In this document: one piece after another, positions 1 through 6,987 of the stretch | Layout: every line of letters starts with the position of its first letter | Numbering within the stretch: the first letter of the stretch is position 1 | Assembly (NCBI RefSeq): GCF_022570735.2 | Contig: NZ_JANCNS010000001.1 | Span: 1,364,001 to 1,428,000 of the forward strand | Origin: Christiangramia oceanisediminis | Lineage (GTDB): Bacteria > Bacteroidota > Bacteroidia > Flavobacteriales > Flavobacteriaceae | Reading direction: 5' to 3' | Length of the DNA: 64,000 bases | Translations under genes and position numbers: made by a program | Notes under the pieces: model-generated | What the model was told of the DNA's origin: nothing | Database searches by the model: none | Seen by the model: only the letters and a program-made list of their open reading frames with translations

Positions 1-107
1 TCCGTAAAGACCAGCACAAGCCTGTTCTTCCATTGATACTCATCCAGGGACTGGGAAAAAATAGACTGGCTCATAATCAAACAACATAATAAGGTGAAAA
101 ATCTCAT
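1..107 (-). CDS. DUF4174-like secreted protein, partial (N-terminus only)
   Basis: An open frame begins with ATG (complement of 105-107) and runs off the left edge of the window, so only 35 codons are visible. Residues 1-19 look like a Sec signal peptide: a short n-region, a Leu/Cys-rich hydrophobic stretch and a Phe-Ser-Gln end. The mature start reads LDEYQWKNRLVLVF (21-34), which matches the opening strand of DUF4174 proteins, small secreted proteins of unknown function. The gene lies 46 bp downstream of the zinc-ribbon gene on the same strand and could be co-transcribed. The assignment rests on a short motif, so it is moderate only. Confidence 0.55.
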   Translation of the reverse strand, partial: MRFFTLLCCLIMSQSIFSQSLDEYQWKNRLVLVFT

Positions 108-153
108 ATCAAAAAGATACAAATCAGGCTGGTAAGATCGACCAAAAGAAATG

Positions 154-501
154 CTAATTCCTTTTTACCAGGGCATAAAAATCATTTTCCAGCGGAAGGT
201 ATCCCTGGTCATAAACAAAAAAATAACGGTTACCTGTCTTAGTAGTATAAATGCTGGTGAAATATTCAAAATCAAATCCGCTGGATAATAATTTACTTCT
301 GGGAACCGAGGTTTTTCCATTTGGATTCAATTCTTCCAGGATGCGGTGATTCCGCCGAAGGGAATTGTTGATATTGCGCACCAGGTTGGTGCTTTCCTTG
401 TTCAATTTATTGTGATAGTTATTCCGGCAGTAGTCGCTGCAGAATTTCTTATCGGTACGGCCACGTAGTTTTTCCCCGCATTCCGGACATGCTTTTTCCA
501 T
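154..501 (-). CDS. Small zinc-ribbon protein, function unknown
   Basis: A 115-residue protein with an N-terminal treble-clef or zinc-ribbon signature: Cys5, Cys8, Cys21 and Cys25 in the arrangement CPxC-x12-CxxxC, followed by a basic, Asn/Tyr-rich helix (residues 26-50). There is no signal peptide, so it is cytoplasmic. The C-terminal half ends in a Tyr-rich beta segment (TKTGNRYFFVYDQGY) and resembles no named domain that I can identify. Short CxxC proteins like this are common in Flavobacteriia and often bind nucleic acid, but nothing in the sequence proves that here. ATG start, 92 bp from the upstream ABM gene. Confidence 0.7.
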   Translation of the reverse strand: MEKACPECGEKLRGRTDKKFCSDYCRNNYHNKLNKESTNLVRNINNSLRRNHRILEELNPNGKTSVPRSKLLSSGFDFEYFTSIYTTKTGNRYFFVYDQGYLPLENDFYALVKRN

Positions 502-593
502 GATCGAAAGATTTTTGTGTAGGGAATTAGATCAGTAATTAAAGATCAATAAGTTACATATAATTTTTAAAAGTTGAGAAAAGGTTGATTTGT

Positions 594-905
594 TTAAATG
601 GAATAATCCCTTTCTACCTTGCTGATTCTTAATGAATAACTTCTATACCATTTTGTTTTTCCAAGTTCCTGTGCCAGGAGATGCTCTGAATGGTTTTTCC
701 AGTTTTTGATGCTTTCCAGGTCTTTCCAGTAAGAAACGCTGATACCAATTCCAGATCTGGCCGATTCGATCCCCAGGTAACCTGGCTGCTCACTGGCCAG
801 TTCTTCCATTTTTAAGGCCATTTCTTCATAACCGGGATGTTCTGTTTTTAGAACAGAAGTAAAGATGACGGCATAATAAGGTGGATTCGGAGTTTGTGCG
901 ATCAT
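594..905 (-). CDS. Antibiotic biosynthesis monooxygenase (ABM) family protein
   Basis: A 103-residue single-domain protein of the dimeric alpha-beta barrel ABM superfamily. The hallmarks are an N-terminal strand (YYAVIFTSVL, about 11-20), a Glu/Met helix ending in QPGYLGIES (40-48), and the segment VSYWKDLESIKNWKNHSEH (57-75) with the family's typical Trp-x5-Trp spacing. Known relatives are heme- or cofactor-free monooxygenases or stress proteins; the substrate here cannot be inferred. Its ATG overlaps the stop of the methyltransferase gene by 4 bp, so the two are translationally coupled. It is the last gene of a VOC-methyltransferase-ABM operon. Confidence 0.8.
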   Translation of the reverse strand: MIAQTPNPPYYAVIFTSVLKTEHPGYEEMALKMEELASEQPGYLGIESARSGIGISVSYWKDLESIKNWKNHSEHLLAQELGKTKWYRSYSLRISKVERDYSI

Positions 906-1525
906 GGTTTTTTAAATAAAAGGCTGAGTATTCTTGGTGGTTTGTTTTGATCCTCGTCGAAATATTCCCTTAATTCCGTGAGTTGAAATCCGGCTTTTTT
1001 GCCTGTTTCTGTAAATTCTGAAACATGGTGCGTAAAGGTTCGCAGCTCAATTTTACCAGCATCCGATTCAAACCTTGCTTTGGTTCCCAGGTATTGTTTG
1101 AATGGATGTAATTCTGAAATAAAGAAATGTCCGCCATGCTTAAGTTTTGAAAAGGCCTGGTCATAAACAAACTGCAGATCCTCGATATGTTCAAGGATAA
1201 GGTTGCAGGTCACCAGGTCAAATTTTTCTGAAGTCCAATCCCATTTCTTAGTAATATCGGCTTTTTGAAAATTTACATTTTCATGTAATACCTTCTTTTT
1301 TGCAATAGAAAGCATTTCTTCTGAAAAATCTACGGCCAGGATATTGGAAGCTTTGGTCTGCAACCACCCGGTATTTTTCCCGGTTCCGCAGCCGAGTTCA
1401 AGAACAGAATCAAATTTCAGTTTTTCAAGACATTTTACGGTTACCAGTTTATCCAGGTCGCGGGTCTTGTTCTTATTAGTATCATATTGAGAAGACCATT
1501 GGTCGTATGCTTTTTCAATATTCAT
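902..1525 (-). CDS. Class I SAM-dependent methyltransferase
   Basis: A 207-residue Rossmann-fold methyltransferase of the UbiE/Methyltransf_11 type. Motif I is VLELGCGTG (41-49), followed by the acidic loop after AVDFSEEMLSIAKKK and the motif FDLVTCNLILEHIED, so the SAM site is intact. No substrate-specific domain is recognisable; the N-terminus (YDQWSSQYD) is typical of small-molecule methyltransferases. It lies between the VOC gene (4-bp gap) and the ABM gene (4-bp overlap), suggesting a short operon acting on one small metabolite. That is inference from gene order only. Confidence 0.85.
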   Translation of the reverse strand: MNIEKAYDQWSSQYDTNKNKTRDLDKLVTVKCLEKLKFDSVLELGCGTGKNTGWLQTKASNILAVDFSEEMLSIAKKKVLHENVNFQKADITKKWDWTSEKFDLVTCNLILEHIEDLQFVYDQAFSKLKHGGHFFISELHPFKQYLGTKARFESDAGKIELRTFTHHVSEFTETGKKAGFQLTELREYFDEDQNKPPRILSLLFKKP

Positions 1526-1529
1526 TTTC

Positions 1530-1889
1530 CTAAATATCTTCTACAAAGAAAATCGAATTATTATTAAGATCATAAAGGCCAAATTCGTTGGTCTTCCATG
1601 CGGTGTTTAAACGTAGTTTCTCCTTTTTGATCGTTTTGCGTTCTACAAGCTCTTCAAAAATGGGCATCAGATTTTTTACAAAGATCTTAATGACCGAACC
1701 TCCCAGAAGCGGATCCTCTTCTGTATCTGCATGCCATTGAAGGTGAATACAGATATTTGCTCTTCGAATCACCGCGTACTTGGAATCTTTATGAAGAAGT
1801 TTAAAGCCCAGCTTTTCCTGATACCATTTTACATCGCGGTCTATGTCCTGGCTTGGTAGCACTGGCGATATTTCGAGAAATTCTACCAT
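1530..1889 (-). CDS. VOC superfamily (glyoxalase/bleomycin-resistance-like) protein
   Basis: A 119-residue protein with one vicinal-oxygen-chelate fold: an N-terminal strand followed by the paired helix DIDRDVKWYQEKLGF (15-29), the strand ICIHLQWH, and a C-terminal pair ending NNSIFFVEDI. The length equals one betaalphabetabetabeta pair of modules, so it probably dimerises. Members include resistance proteins that sequester drugs, glyoxalase I and dioxygenases; the metal ligands cannot be assigned with certainty here. It is the first gene of the VOC-methyltransferase-ABM operon (stop 4 bp before the methyltransferase ATG). Confidence 0.8.
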   Translation of the reverse strand: MVEFLEISPVLPSQDIDRDVKWYQEKLGFKLLHKDSKYAVIRRANICIHLQWHADTEEDPLLGGSVIKIFVKNLMPIFEELVERKTIKKEKLRLNTAWKTNEFGLYDLNNNSIFFVEDI

Positions 1890-2097
1890 TTTTATTTCAC
1901 TGATTTGTAATTATCCTTGTATACACCATAAGAATTTGGGTATGGATAAATCTTATTTATTCCTTAAGCGTCTCGCTTCATGCGATACAGGGGAGTAGAT
2001 AAATACAATTGCCGGTAATCTATTCTTTGAATTGGTTGCATTACACTTTCCTCACAATAGACGTAATTTAAGATCAACCGGTTTTCTGAAATGTAAT
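1890..2097. other. Intergenic region, nothing assigned
   Basis: A 208-bp gap upstream of the VOC operon and downstream of the esterase gene, both on the minus strand. No ORF over 40 codons, no clear hairpin terminator and no known riboswitch motif was seen. A promoter for the VOC operon should lie here, but no full TTG-N19-TAnnTTTG match was found. Confidence 0.4.
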
Positions 2098-3270
2098 TTA
2101 TTTGCTCTTCATCAATTTTGTTATTTTCATTTTGGCATGCTCATTACCTGGATTTAATTCAAGAGATTTTTTATAATTTTCGATCGCTTTTTGGGTATTA
2201 CCCATTTCCTCATAAGCTTCTCCCAGGCTATCATAGGAATTAGGGGATTCAGGGTAATTTTTTACATTCAGAGAAAACAATTCTACAGCATCAGATTTCT
2301 CTTTATCCTTACCGCTTTGTAGCAATTTATAACCTAATTGGTTTACAAGATTCTCTGGGGGTAGAAAATCCCAGGATAGGCGCTTGGAAAGGGTATAAAA
2401 TTGTTGGGTTAATTGCTCCATGTTTTCCAAATCGCGATAGGAAATCCCGTATCCTGCAAAAATTTCAGATATTCCATTATGAAATGCAATGATTGGGACT
2501 GAACTGTGGTCTTCTTTTTCGAAATATTCTAATTTCGCCGGTAATTCATCCTTGGATTTACTGTTCAGTGACTCATAGAATCGTATATGCCTATCACGAT
2601 TTCTGATATTTCTTTTTCCCCAATTGGCCGTGGCTATATAAATGAAGCGTTCAAAAGATTGTTCAGTCACTGAATCTAACTTCTTGTCCATGGTTTCTGA
2701 ATCCCATGTCCCAAAACTTGGATCAACCGCAATAAATGAATTGAAAATGGTATTTTCTTTCATATAAGTATGGGTAGCCAATAATCCGCCTAAAGAATGC
2801 CCGAAAAGTATGCGATAGGGTTCAGTCCTATAGTTTTGATCCAGCTGAGGTATTAGTTCTTCTTCCAGAAAGCCTAGAAACTTATCTCCACCGCCTGTAT
2901 TATTTTCTCTAACTGTAATGATTTTATCTGGTGTGTAATCCCTTCTTCTATCAACATTTTGGATACCGACTACGATCATCTCCGGAATTTTCCAGTTTCT
3001 ATATACATCAGAACTCATGTAGTTTACGATTCCTGATATAGATTTAAAGTGTGAATTTCCATCAAGTACGATTAGTACGGGATATTTTTTATAGGACGAT
3101 TCTTTATCATGATAGGAATCAGGAAGACTAATCCAGTATTCTCTGTCTTCATTCAGAATATCAGACTTAATTGAATGAATGCTACCAATTACAATTTGTC
3201 CTGTTTCCTGAGATTTTACCTGATGAATACCTACTACCAAAAGCAGTATTACAATGAAATTTTTATACAT
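2098..3270 (-). CDS. Secreted alpha/beta-hydrolase esterase (IroE/Fes-like) with C-terminal TPR
   Basis: A 390-residue protein with a signal peptide (1-20, ending VKSQ), an esterase D/Fes-type alpha/beta-hydrolase domain (about 25-270) and one or two tetratricopeptide repeats at the C-terminus (about 335-385, containing SPNSYDSLGEAYEEMGN). The nucleophile elbow GHSLGG places the catalytic serine at Ser159, and the early strand VLIVLDGN is typical of siderophore-ester and acyl-ester hydrolases. Relatives hydrolyse ferric-enterobactin-type esters or are putative esterases of unknown substrate. No TonB receptor or siderophore gene adjoins it, so an iron role is unsupported. It appears monocistronic. 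Confidence 0.8.
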   Translation of the reverse strand: MYKNFIVILLLVVGIHQVKSQETGQIVIGSIHSIKSDILNEDREYWISLPDSYHDKESSYKKYPVLIVLDGNSHFKSISGIVNYMSSDVYRNWKIPEMIVVGIQNVDRRRDYTPDKIITVRENNTGGGDKFLGFLEEELIPQLDQNYRTEPYRILFGHSLGGLLATHTYMKENTIFNSFIAVDPSFGTWDSETMDKKLDSVTEQSFERFIYIATANWGKRNIRNRDRHIRFYESLNSKSKDELPAKLEYFEKEDHSSVPIIAFHNGISEIFAGYGISYRDLENMEQLTQQFYTLSKRLSWDFLPPENLVNQLGYKLLQSGKDKEKSDAVELFSLNVKNYPESPNSYDSLGEAYEEMGNTQKAIENYKKSLELNPGNEHAKMKITKLMKSK

Positions 3271-3383
3271 TCTTCTGATTTCTAAACGTCTGCTAACTGA
3301 TTTTTAAACGGTAATCCAATTTAAGTTAAATCCTTGAATTCTAATTGACGCTTTGATTTACGGTGGTTTATTTATTTACAAAC

Positions 3384-3403
3384 GTTTACAAACGAAAGTA
3401 AAC
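3384..3403. promoter_or_regulatory. Inverted repeat GTTTAC-N8-GTAAAC, possible operator
   Basis: Perfect 6-bp half-sites GTTTAC (3384-3389) and GTAAAC (3398-3403), with a partly overlapping direct repeat of TTTACAAACG just to the left. It lies in the divergent region between the esterase (start 3270) and ssb (start 3504). It may be a regulator binding site; the regulator is unknown. Confidence 0.3.
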
Positions 3404-3503
3404 ACATACAAATATTTTTTATACAACTATGCCTGATGAACTGTAGCATATTTGTCCTGTTGAAATGAACGAATGATTTTCAACTGCAATAAATTCTATA
3501 GTT

Positions 3504-3836
3504 ATGAGCACTTTAAGAAACTCAGTACAATTGATCGGACATGTAGGTAATGATCCGGAAATCGTGAATCTTGAATCAGGAAAGAAACTGGCCAAGTTTT
3601 CAATCGCCACTAATGAGATCTATAAAAATCAAAAAGGGGAGAAGATCACCAACACTCAATGGCACAATATCGTAGCCTGGGGTAAAACAGCCGAGATCGT
3701 GGAAAATTATGTTCCAAAGGGAAAAGAAGTAGGGATAGAAGGGAAACTGACTACCCGAAGCTATGAAGACAAAGACGGGCAAAAACGATATATCACTGAA
3801 GTGGTATGCAACGAGCTCCTGCTATTAGGCAAGTAA
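3504..3836 (+). CDS. ssb: Single-stranded DNA-binding protein, tail-less short form
   Basis: A 110-residue OB-fold protein of the SSB family: residues 3-20 carry the opening strand LRNSVQLIGHVGNDPEI, and NTQWHNIVAWGKTAEIVENYVPKG (50-73) and YITEVVCNELLLLGK (96-110) are canonical. The usual disordered Gly/Gln-rich linker and the acidic DDDIPF-type C-terminal tip, which recruits repair and replication proteins, are absent; the protein stops right after the last strand. It is therefore probably an accessory SSB. ATG start; a bidirectional terminator separates it from the convergent symporter gene. Confidence 0.88.
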   Translation: MSTLRNSVQLIGHVGNDPEIVNLESGKKLAKFSIATNEIYKNQKGEKITNTQWHNIVAWGKTAEIVENYVPKGKEVGIEGKLTTRSYEDKDGQKRYITEVVCNELLLLGK

Positions 3837-3856
3837 TTGATGATGATTTATAAATA

Positions 3857-3889
3857 GAAACCCTCCATTTAGCGGAGGGTTTCTTTTTT
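3857..3889. terminator. Bidirectional intrinsic terminator
   Basis: 10-bp perfect stem (3857-3866 with 3874-3883), 7-nt loop, then a T run to 3889. It sits 20 bp after ssb and directly after the convergent symporter gene, whose strand also sees A/T flanks. Confidence 0.85.
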
Positions 3890-3891
3890 GA

Positions 3892-5661
3892 TCAATGTTC
3901 TGATGCCTGCCCGGCGCCCGATGGGATTCGTATATCTTCTACAATATTCTGTACCTCTTCAGGCGGCGCTGGTGTAAGCCTGGAAATTACTAATGCAGTG
4001 ATAATGTTCAGTGTCATAGCGATCACTCCAAAGCCTTCGGGAGAGGTGCCAAACCACCATTCAGAAGGGGGGAGTGGGTCAATTCCAAAAAAACCGGTCT
4101 TGAACCTGATCATATAAAAAAGCATTGTACTAATACCAACTACCATCCCGGCCACAGCACCTTCTTTATTCATACGTTTATCAAAAATTCCCAGGACGAT
4201 CGCTGGAAAGAACGAGGCTGCTGCGAGTCCGAATGCCAGGGCAACCACCGCAGCGACAAATCCGGGCGGATAAATTCCGAATAATCCAGCAACCAGAACA
4301 GCTAGAAGGATGCTTATCCTTGCAGCGAGTAGTTCCTGCTTATCGGTAATTTCGGGCATCAATTGTTTTTTCAAAAGATCATGGGAGATCGAGGTTGAAA
4401 TTACGAGAAGTAATCCTGCAGCAGTAGATAAAGCCGCAGCCAGTCCGCCCGCAGCTACCAGGGCGATGACCCAGTTAGGTAAATTTGCTATTTCAGGATT
4501 AGCCAATACCATGATATCCCTGTCTACATATAATTCGTTTTCTGAATCGCTGGCGTTAGAAACCAGTCGTTCATTACTGGCTCCACGTGCTTCTGTGAAT
4601 TCAGGTTTTCCTATCACCGCATCGGAATTTGAATACTGAATTTTCCCATCCTTATTTTTATCGGTCCAGGCAATTAATCCTGTATTTTCCCAATTTCGGA
4701 ACCAGGAGGGCAGAGAACTGTATTCCTTATCCATAACTGTTTCGATGAGGTTGGTGCGGGCAAAAACGGCTACTGCGGGGGCCGTGGTATAAAGAATCGC
4801 GATCAGTAAAAGCGCATATCCCGCCGACTTCCGCGCATCCCTGACCTTTGGAACTGTAAAGAATCTTACGATCACATGAGGCAAACCGGAAGTTCCGGCC
4901 ATTAATGCCAGGGTGATCGCAAAAACATCCCAGGTAGATTTTGAGCCATCTGTATATTCCCTGAATCCAAGCTGAGTATGTAAATTATCTAACTTATCCA
5001 GGAGGTAAGTGCCATTTTCTAATTGAGAGCCCATCCCAAACTGTGGAATAGGATTGCCGGTCATTTGGATAGAAATGAAAATCGCCGGTACCATAAAGGC
5101 AAAAATGAGCACACAATACTGGGCTACCTGGGTATAGGTGATTCCCTTCATTCCGCCTAAAAAAGCAAAGACGAGTACCACGATCATCCCAATGATTACT
5201 CCATTGGTGATCTCGACCTGAAGGAACTGTGAGAAAACAATCCCTACTCCCCTCATTTGTCCTGCCACATAGGTAAAAGAAACGATAAGCGCACAAATAA
5301 TAGCAACCGTTCTTGCCGTATTTGAGTAGTAGCGGTCACCTATGAAATCGGGGACTGTAAATTTTCCGAATTTCCGCAGATAAGGAGCCAGGAGTAGCGC
5401 CAGTAAAACATAGCCTCCAGTCCAACCCATTAAAAACACGGAACCGTCGTAACCAATAAAAGAAATGATCCCGGCCATTGAGATAAATGAGGCGGCACTC
5501 ATCCAGTCGGCCGCGGTAGCCATTCCATTCGCAAGTGGTGAAACACCGCTTCCGGCTATATAGAAGTCTTTAGTTGAAGAAGCCCTGGCCCAAATGGCAA
5601 TTCCAAAGTATAAGGCAAAGCTTAAACCTACCAGTAGCCAGGTCCACAATTGTACATCCAT
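3892..5661 (-). CDS. Sodium:solute symporter, acetate-permease-like (ActP/VC_2705 type)
   Basis: A 589-residue polytopic membrane protein of the SSS family with about 13 predicted helices. Early motifs KDFYIAGSGVSPLANGMATAADWMSAASFI and later AAGGLAAALSTAAGLLLVISTSISHDL fit the ActP/YjcG-like subgroup that takes up acetate or other short carboxylates with Na+. The loop at about 305-390 is long and soluble, and holds an EF-hand-like segment DKNKDGKIQYSN (334-345). It is preceded by the DUF4212 gene with a 26-bp gap, the usual partner of this subgroup. The substrate remains inference. It ends 3 bp from a shared terminator. Confidence 0.85.
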   Translation of the reverse strand: MDVQLWTWLLVGLSFALYFGIAIWARASSTKDFYIAGSGVSPLANGMATAADWMSAASFISMAGIISFIGYDGSVFLMGWTGGYVLLALLLAPYLRKFGKFTVPDFIGDRYYSNTARTVAIICALIVSFTYVAGQMRGVGIVFSQFLQVEITNGVIIGMIVVLVFAFLGGMKGITYTQVAQYCVLIFAFMVPAIFISIQMTGNPIPQFGMGSQLENGTYLLDKLDNLHTQLGFREYTDGSKSTWDVFAITLALMAGTSGLPHVIVRFFTVPKVRDARKSAGYALLLIAILYTTAPAVAVFARTNLIETVMDKEYSSLPSWFRNWENTGLIAWTDKNKDGKIQYSNSDAVIGKPEFTEARGASNERLVSNASDSENELYVDRDIMVLANPEIANLPNWVIALVAAGGLAAALSTAAGLLLVISTSISHDLLKKQLMPEITDKQELLAARISILLAVLVAGLFGIYPPGFVAAVVALAFGLAAASFFPAIVLGIFDKRMNKEGAVAGMVVGISTMLFYMIRFKTGFFGIDPLPPSEWWFGTSPEGFGVIAMTLNIITALVISRLTPAPPEEVQNIVEDIRIPSGAGQASEH

Positions 5662-5687
5662 AATTTTAAGATCGGGGGATTGAAGAT

Positions 5688-5945
5688 TTATTCATTGTAT
5701 CCATGCTTTTTATCCAGTTTGTTCATAAGATGGATATAAACAAAGATGAGGATCACGAAAACATAAATGGAACCCTGCTGGGCAAACCAGAAACCGAGTT
5801 TAAAGCCGCCAAGACGTACTTCGTCCAAAGCATCTTTGAACAGTATCCCGGCTCCAAAGGATACCAGGAACCAAATACTAAGAAGAATTAGAAGGTATTT
5901 AAGGTTAGCCCTCCAGTAAGTCTGGGCATTCGTTCGAGTTTTCAT
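5688..5945 (-). CDS. DUF4212 protein, small subunit of sodium:solute symporter
   Basis: An 85-residue protein with two membrane helices (about 15-37 and 50-72) and the DUF4212 signature: a YWRANLKYLLILLSIWF start followed by GFKLGFWFAQQGSIYVFVILIFVY. DUF4212 proteins are almost always encoded directly upstream of an ActP-like symporter and are thought to assist it, which is exactly the order here (26 bp apart, same strand). ATG start. Upstream is an A/T-rich 95-bp gap that should hold the operon promoter. Confidence 0.88.
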   Translation of the reverse strand: MKTRTNAQTYWRANLKYLLILLSIWFLVSFGAGILFKDALDEVRLGGFKLGFWFAQQGSIYVFVILIFVYIHLMNKLDKKHGYNE

Positions 5946-6039
5946 TCGTAAATTTTAAAGTAGATCTTTACGAATATAACAGGATTAATCTAAAAAAGAT
6001 AAACTTATCAAAGCTTTGAAAAGATAGTTTTGATAAATA

Positions 6040-6942
6040 TTAAAAATAAATTTCCTGTGCCAGCCTGTAGGTATTGGCGTGTGCCTCGATGATCAATTTG
6101 ATATCCCTGGAATAGCCGCCGCCCATACTGCATTCAACAGGAATCTGAAGTTCATGGCAGGTTTCAAGTACATATCGATCTCTTTCCTTGCAGCCGGAGA
6201 TCGTACAGGACAGCCTACCAAGTTTATCGGTTTCCAGGATGTCGACTCCACAGAGATAGAAGATGAAGTCTGGCTGGGTCTTTTCCAGTAGGTCTGGAAG
6301 TGTAGCCTTGAGTGTTTTAAGGTATTCCTTATCCCCGGTACCATCGGGTAATTCGATATCCAGGTCTGATCTTTCCTTTCTGAATGGATAATTTCCCTTT
6401 CCGTGCATCGAAAAGGTAAAAACCGAATCGTCATCTTTAAAGATCTCGGCTGTACCATTTCCCTGGTGCACATCCAAATCTATGATGAGGACCTTTTTAG
6501 CAAGGCCGTTTTTCTGCAAATATCGCGCTCCTATAGCCTGGTCGTTTAGTAAACAGAATGCTTCGGCCCGACTGGTAAATGCATGGTGGGTTCCGCCAGC
6601 AATATTCATGGCTATGCCATTTTTCAGGGCGTAGTCGCAGGCTTTTATAGTACCATTGGCGATGATCTGTTCCCGATCTACCAAAGCCTGTGAAAGCGGA
6701 AAACCAGAAACCCGGATCTCCTTTTTAGTCAGTTCCAGGTTTTTTAAGCGCATAAAGTAGTCTTTATCGTGTACGGCAAGAATAGGTTCAGGATCCGGAA
6801 ATGAAGGTTTGAAGAAATTTTCCTCTTCACAGGTGCCTTCATGTAATAACTGCTTGGGAAGCAGGTCATACTTTTCCATTGGAAAACGATGTCCTTCTGG
6901 TAAGGGATGTTTATAAATGGGATGGAAGGCTATTTTGAGCAT
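6040..6942 (-). CDS. Histone deacetylase superfamily hydrolase
   Basis: A 300-residue arginase/deacetylase-fold enzyme. The start is placed at the internal ATG (6942, MLKIAFHPIY), because the nine upstream codons fall inside a hairpin and the family begins this way. Catalytic elements are intact: the tandem histidines in GGTHHAF (His119-His120), the zinc-binding DLDVHQGNGT (Asp157 and His159), and a C-terminal CSMGGGYS. Bacterial members deacetylate acetylated proteins, polyamines or small molecules; this short class-IV-like type has no firm substrate. It lies 45 bp downstream of metG, from which it may be transcribed by read-through past the intervening hairpin. Confidence 0.85.
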   Translation of the reverse strand: MLKIAFHPIYKHPLPEGHRFPMEKYDLLPKQLLHEGTCEEENFFKPSFPDPEPILAVHDKDYFMRLKNLELTKKEIRVSGFPLSQALVDREQIIANGTIKACDYALKNGIAMNIAGGTHHAFTSRAEAFCLLNDQAIGARYLQKNGLAKKVLIIDLDVHQGNGTAEIFKDDDSVFTFSMHGKGNYPFRKERSDLDIELPDGTGDKEYLKTLKATLPDLLEKTQPDFIFYLCGVDILETDKLGRLSCTISGCKERDRYVLETCHELQIPVECSMGGGYSRDIKLIIEAHANTYRLAQEIYF

Positions 6943-6950
6943 GAAGCGTA

Positions 6951-6983
6951 AAACCTCACAGGCTTTCAAAACCTGTGAGGTTT
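6951..6983. repeat. Perfect 12-bp inverted repeat between metG and the deacetylase gene
   Basis: Arms 6951-6962 and 6972-6983 (core CCTCACAGG/CCTGTGAGG) with a 9-nt loop. On the minus strand the stem follows the metG stop and is trailed only by TTTT, then the deacetylase ATG 8 nt later. It may act as a leaky terminator or attenuator, or may be a dispersed palindrome. Confidence 0.7.
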
Positions 6984-6987
6984 AATT

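Noticed and set aside
2098-3270. Siderophore esterase of an iron-uptake cluster
   Set aside because: The alpha/beta-hydrolase is of the Fes/IroE type, yet no siderophore receptor or transporter is nearby.
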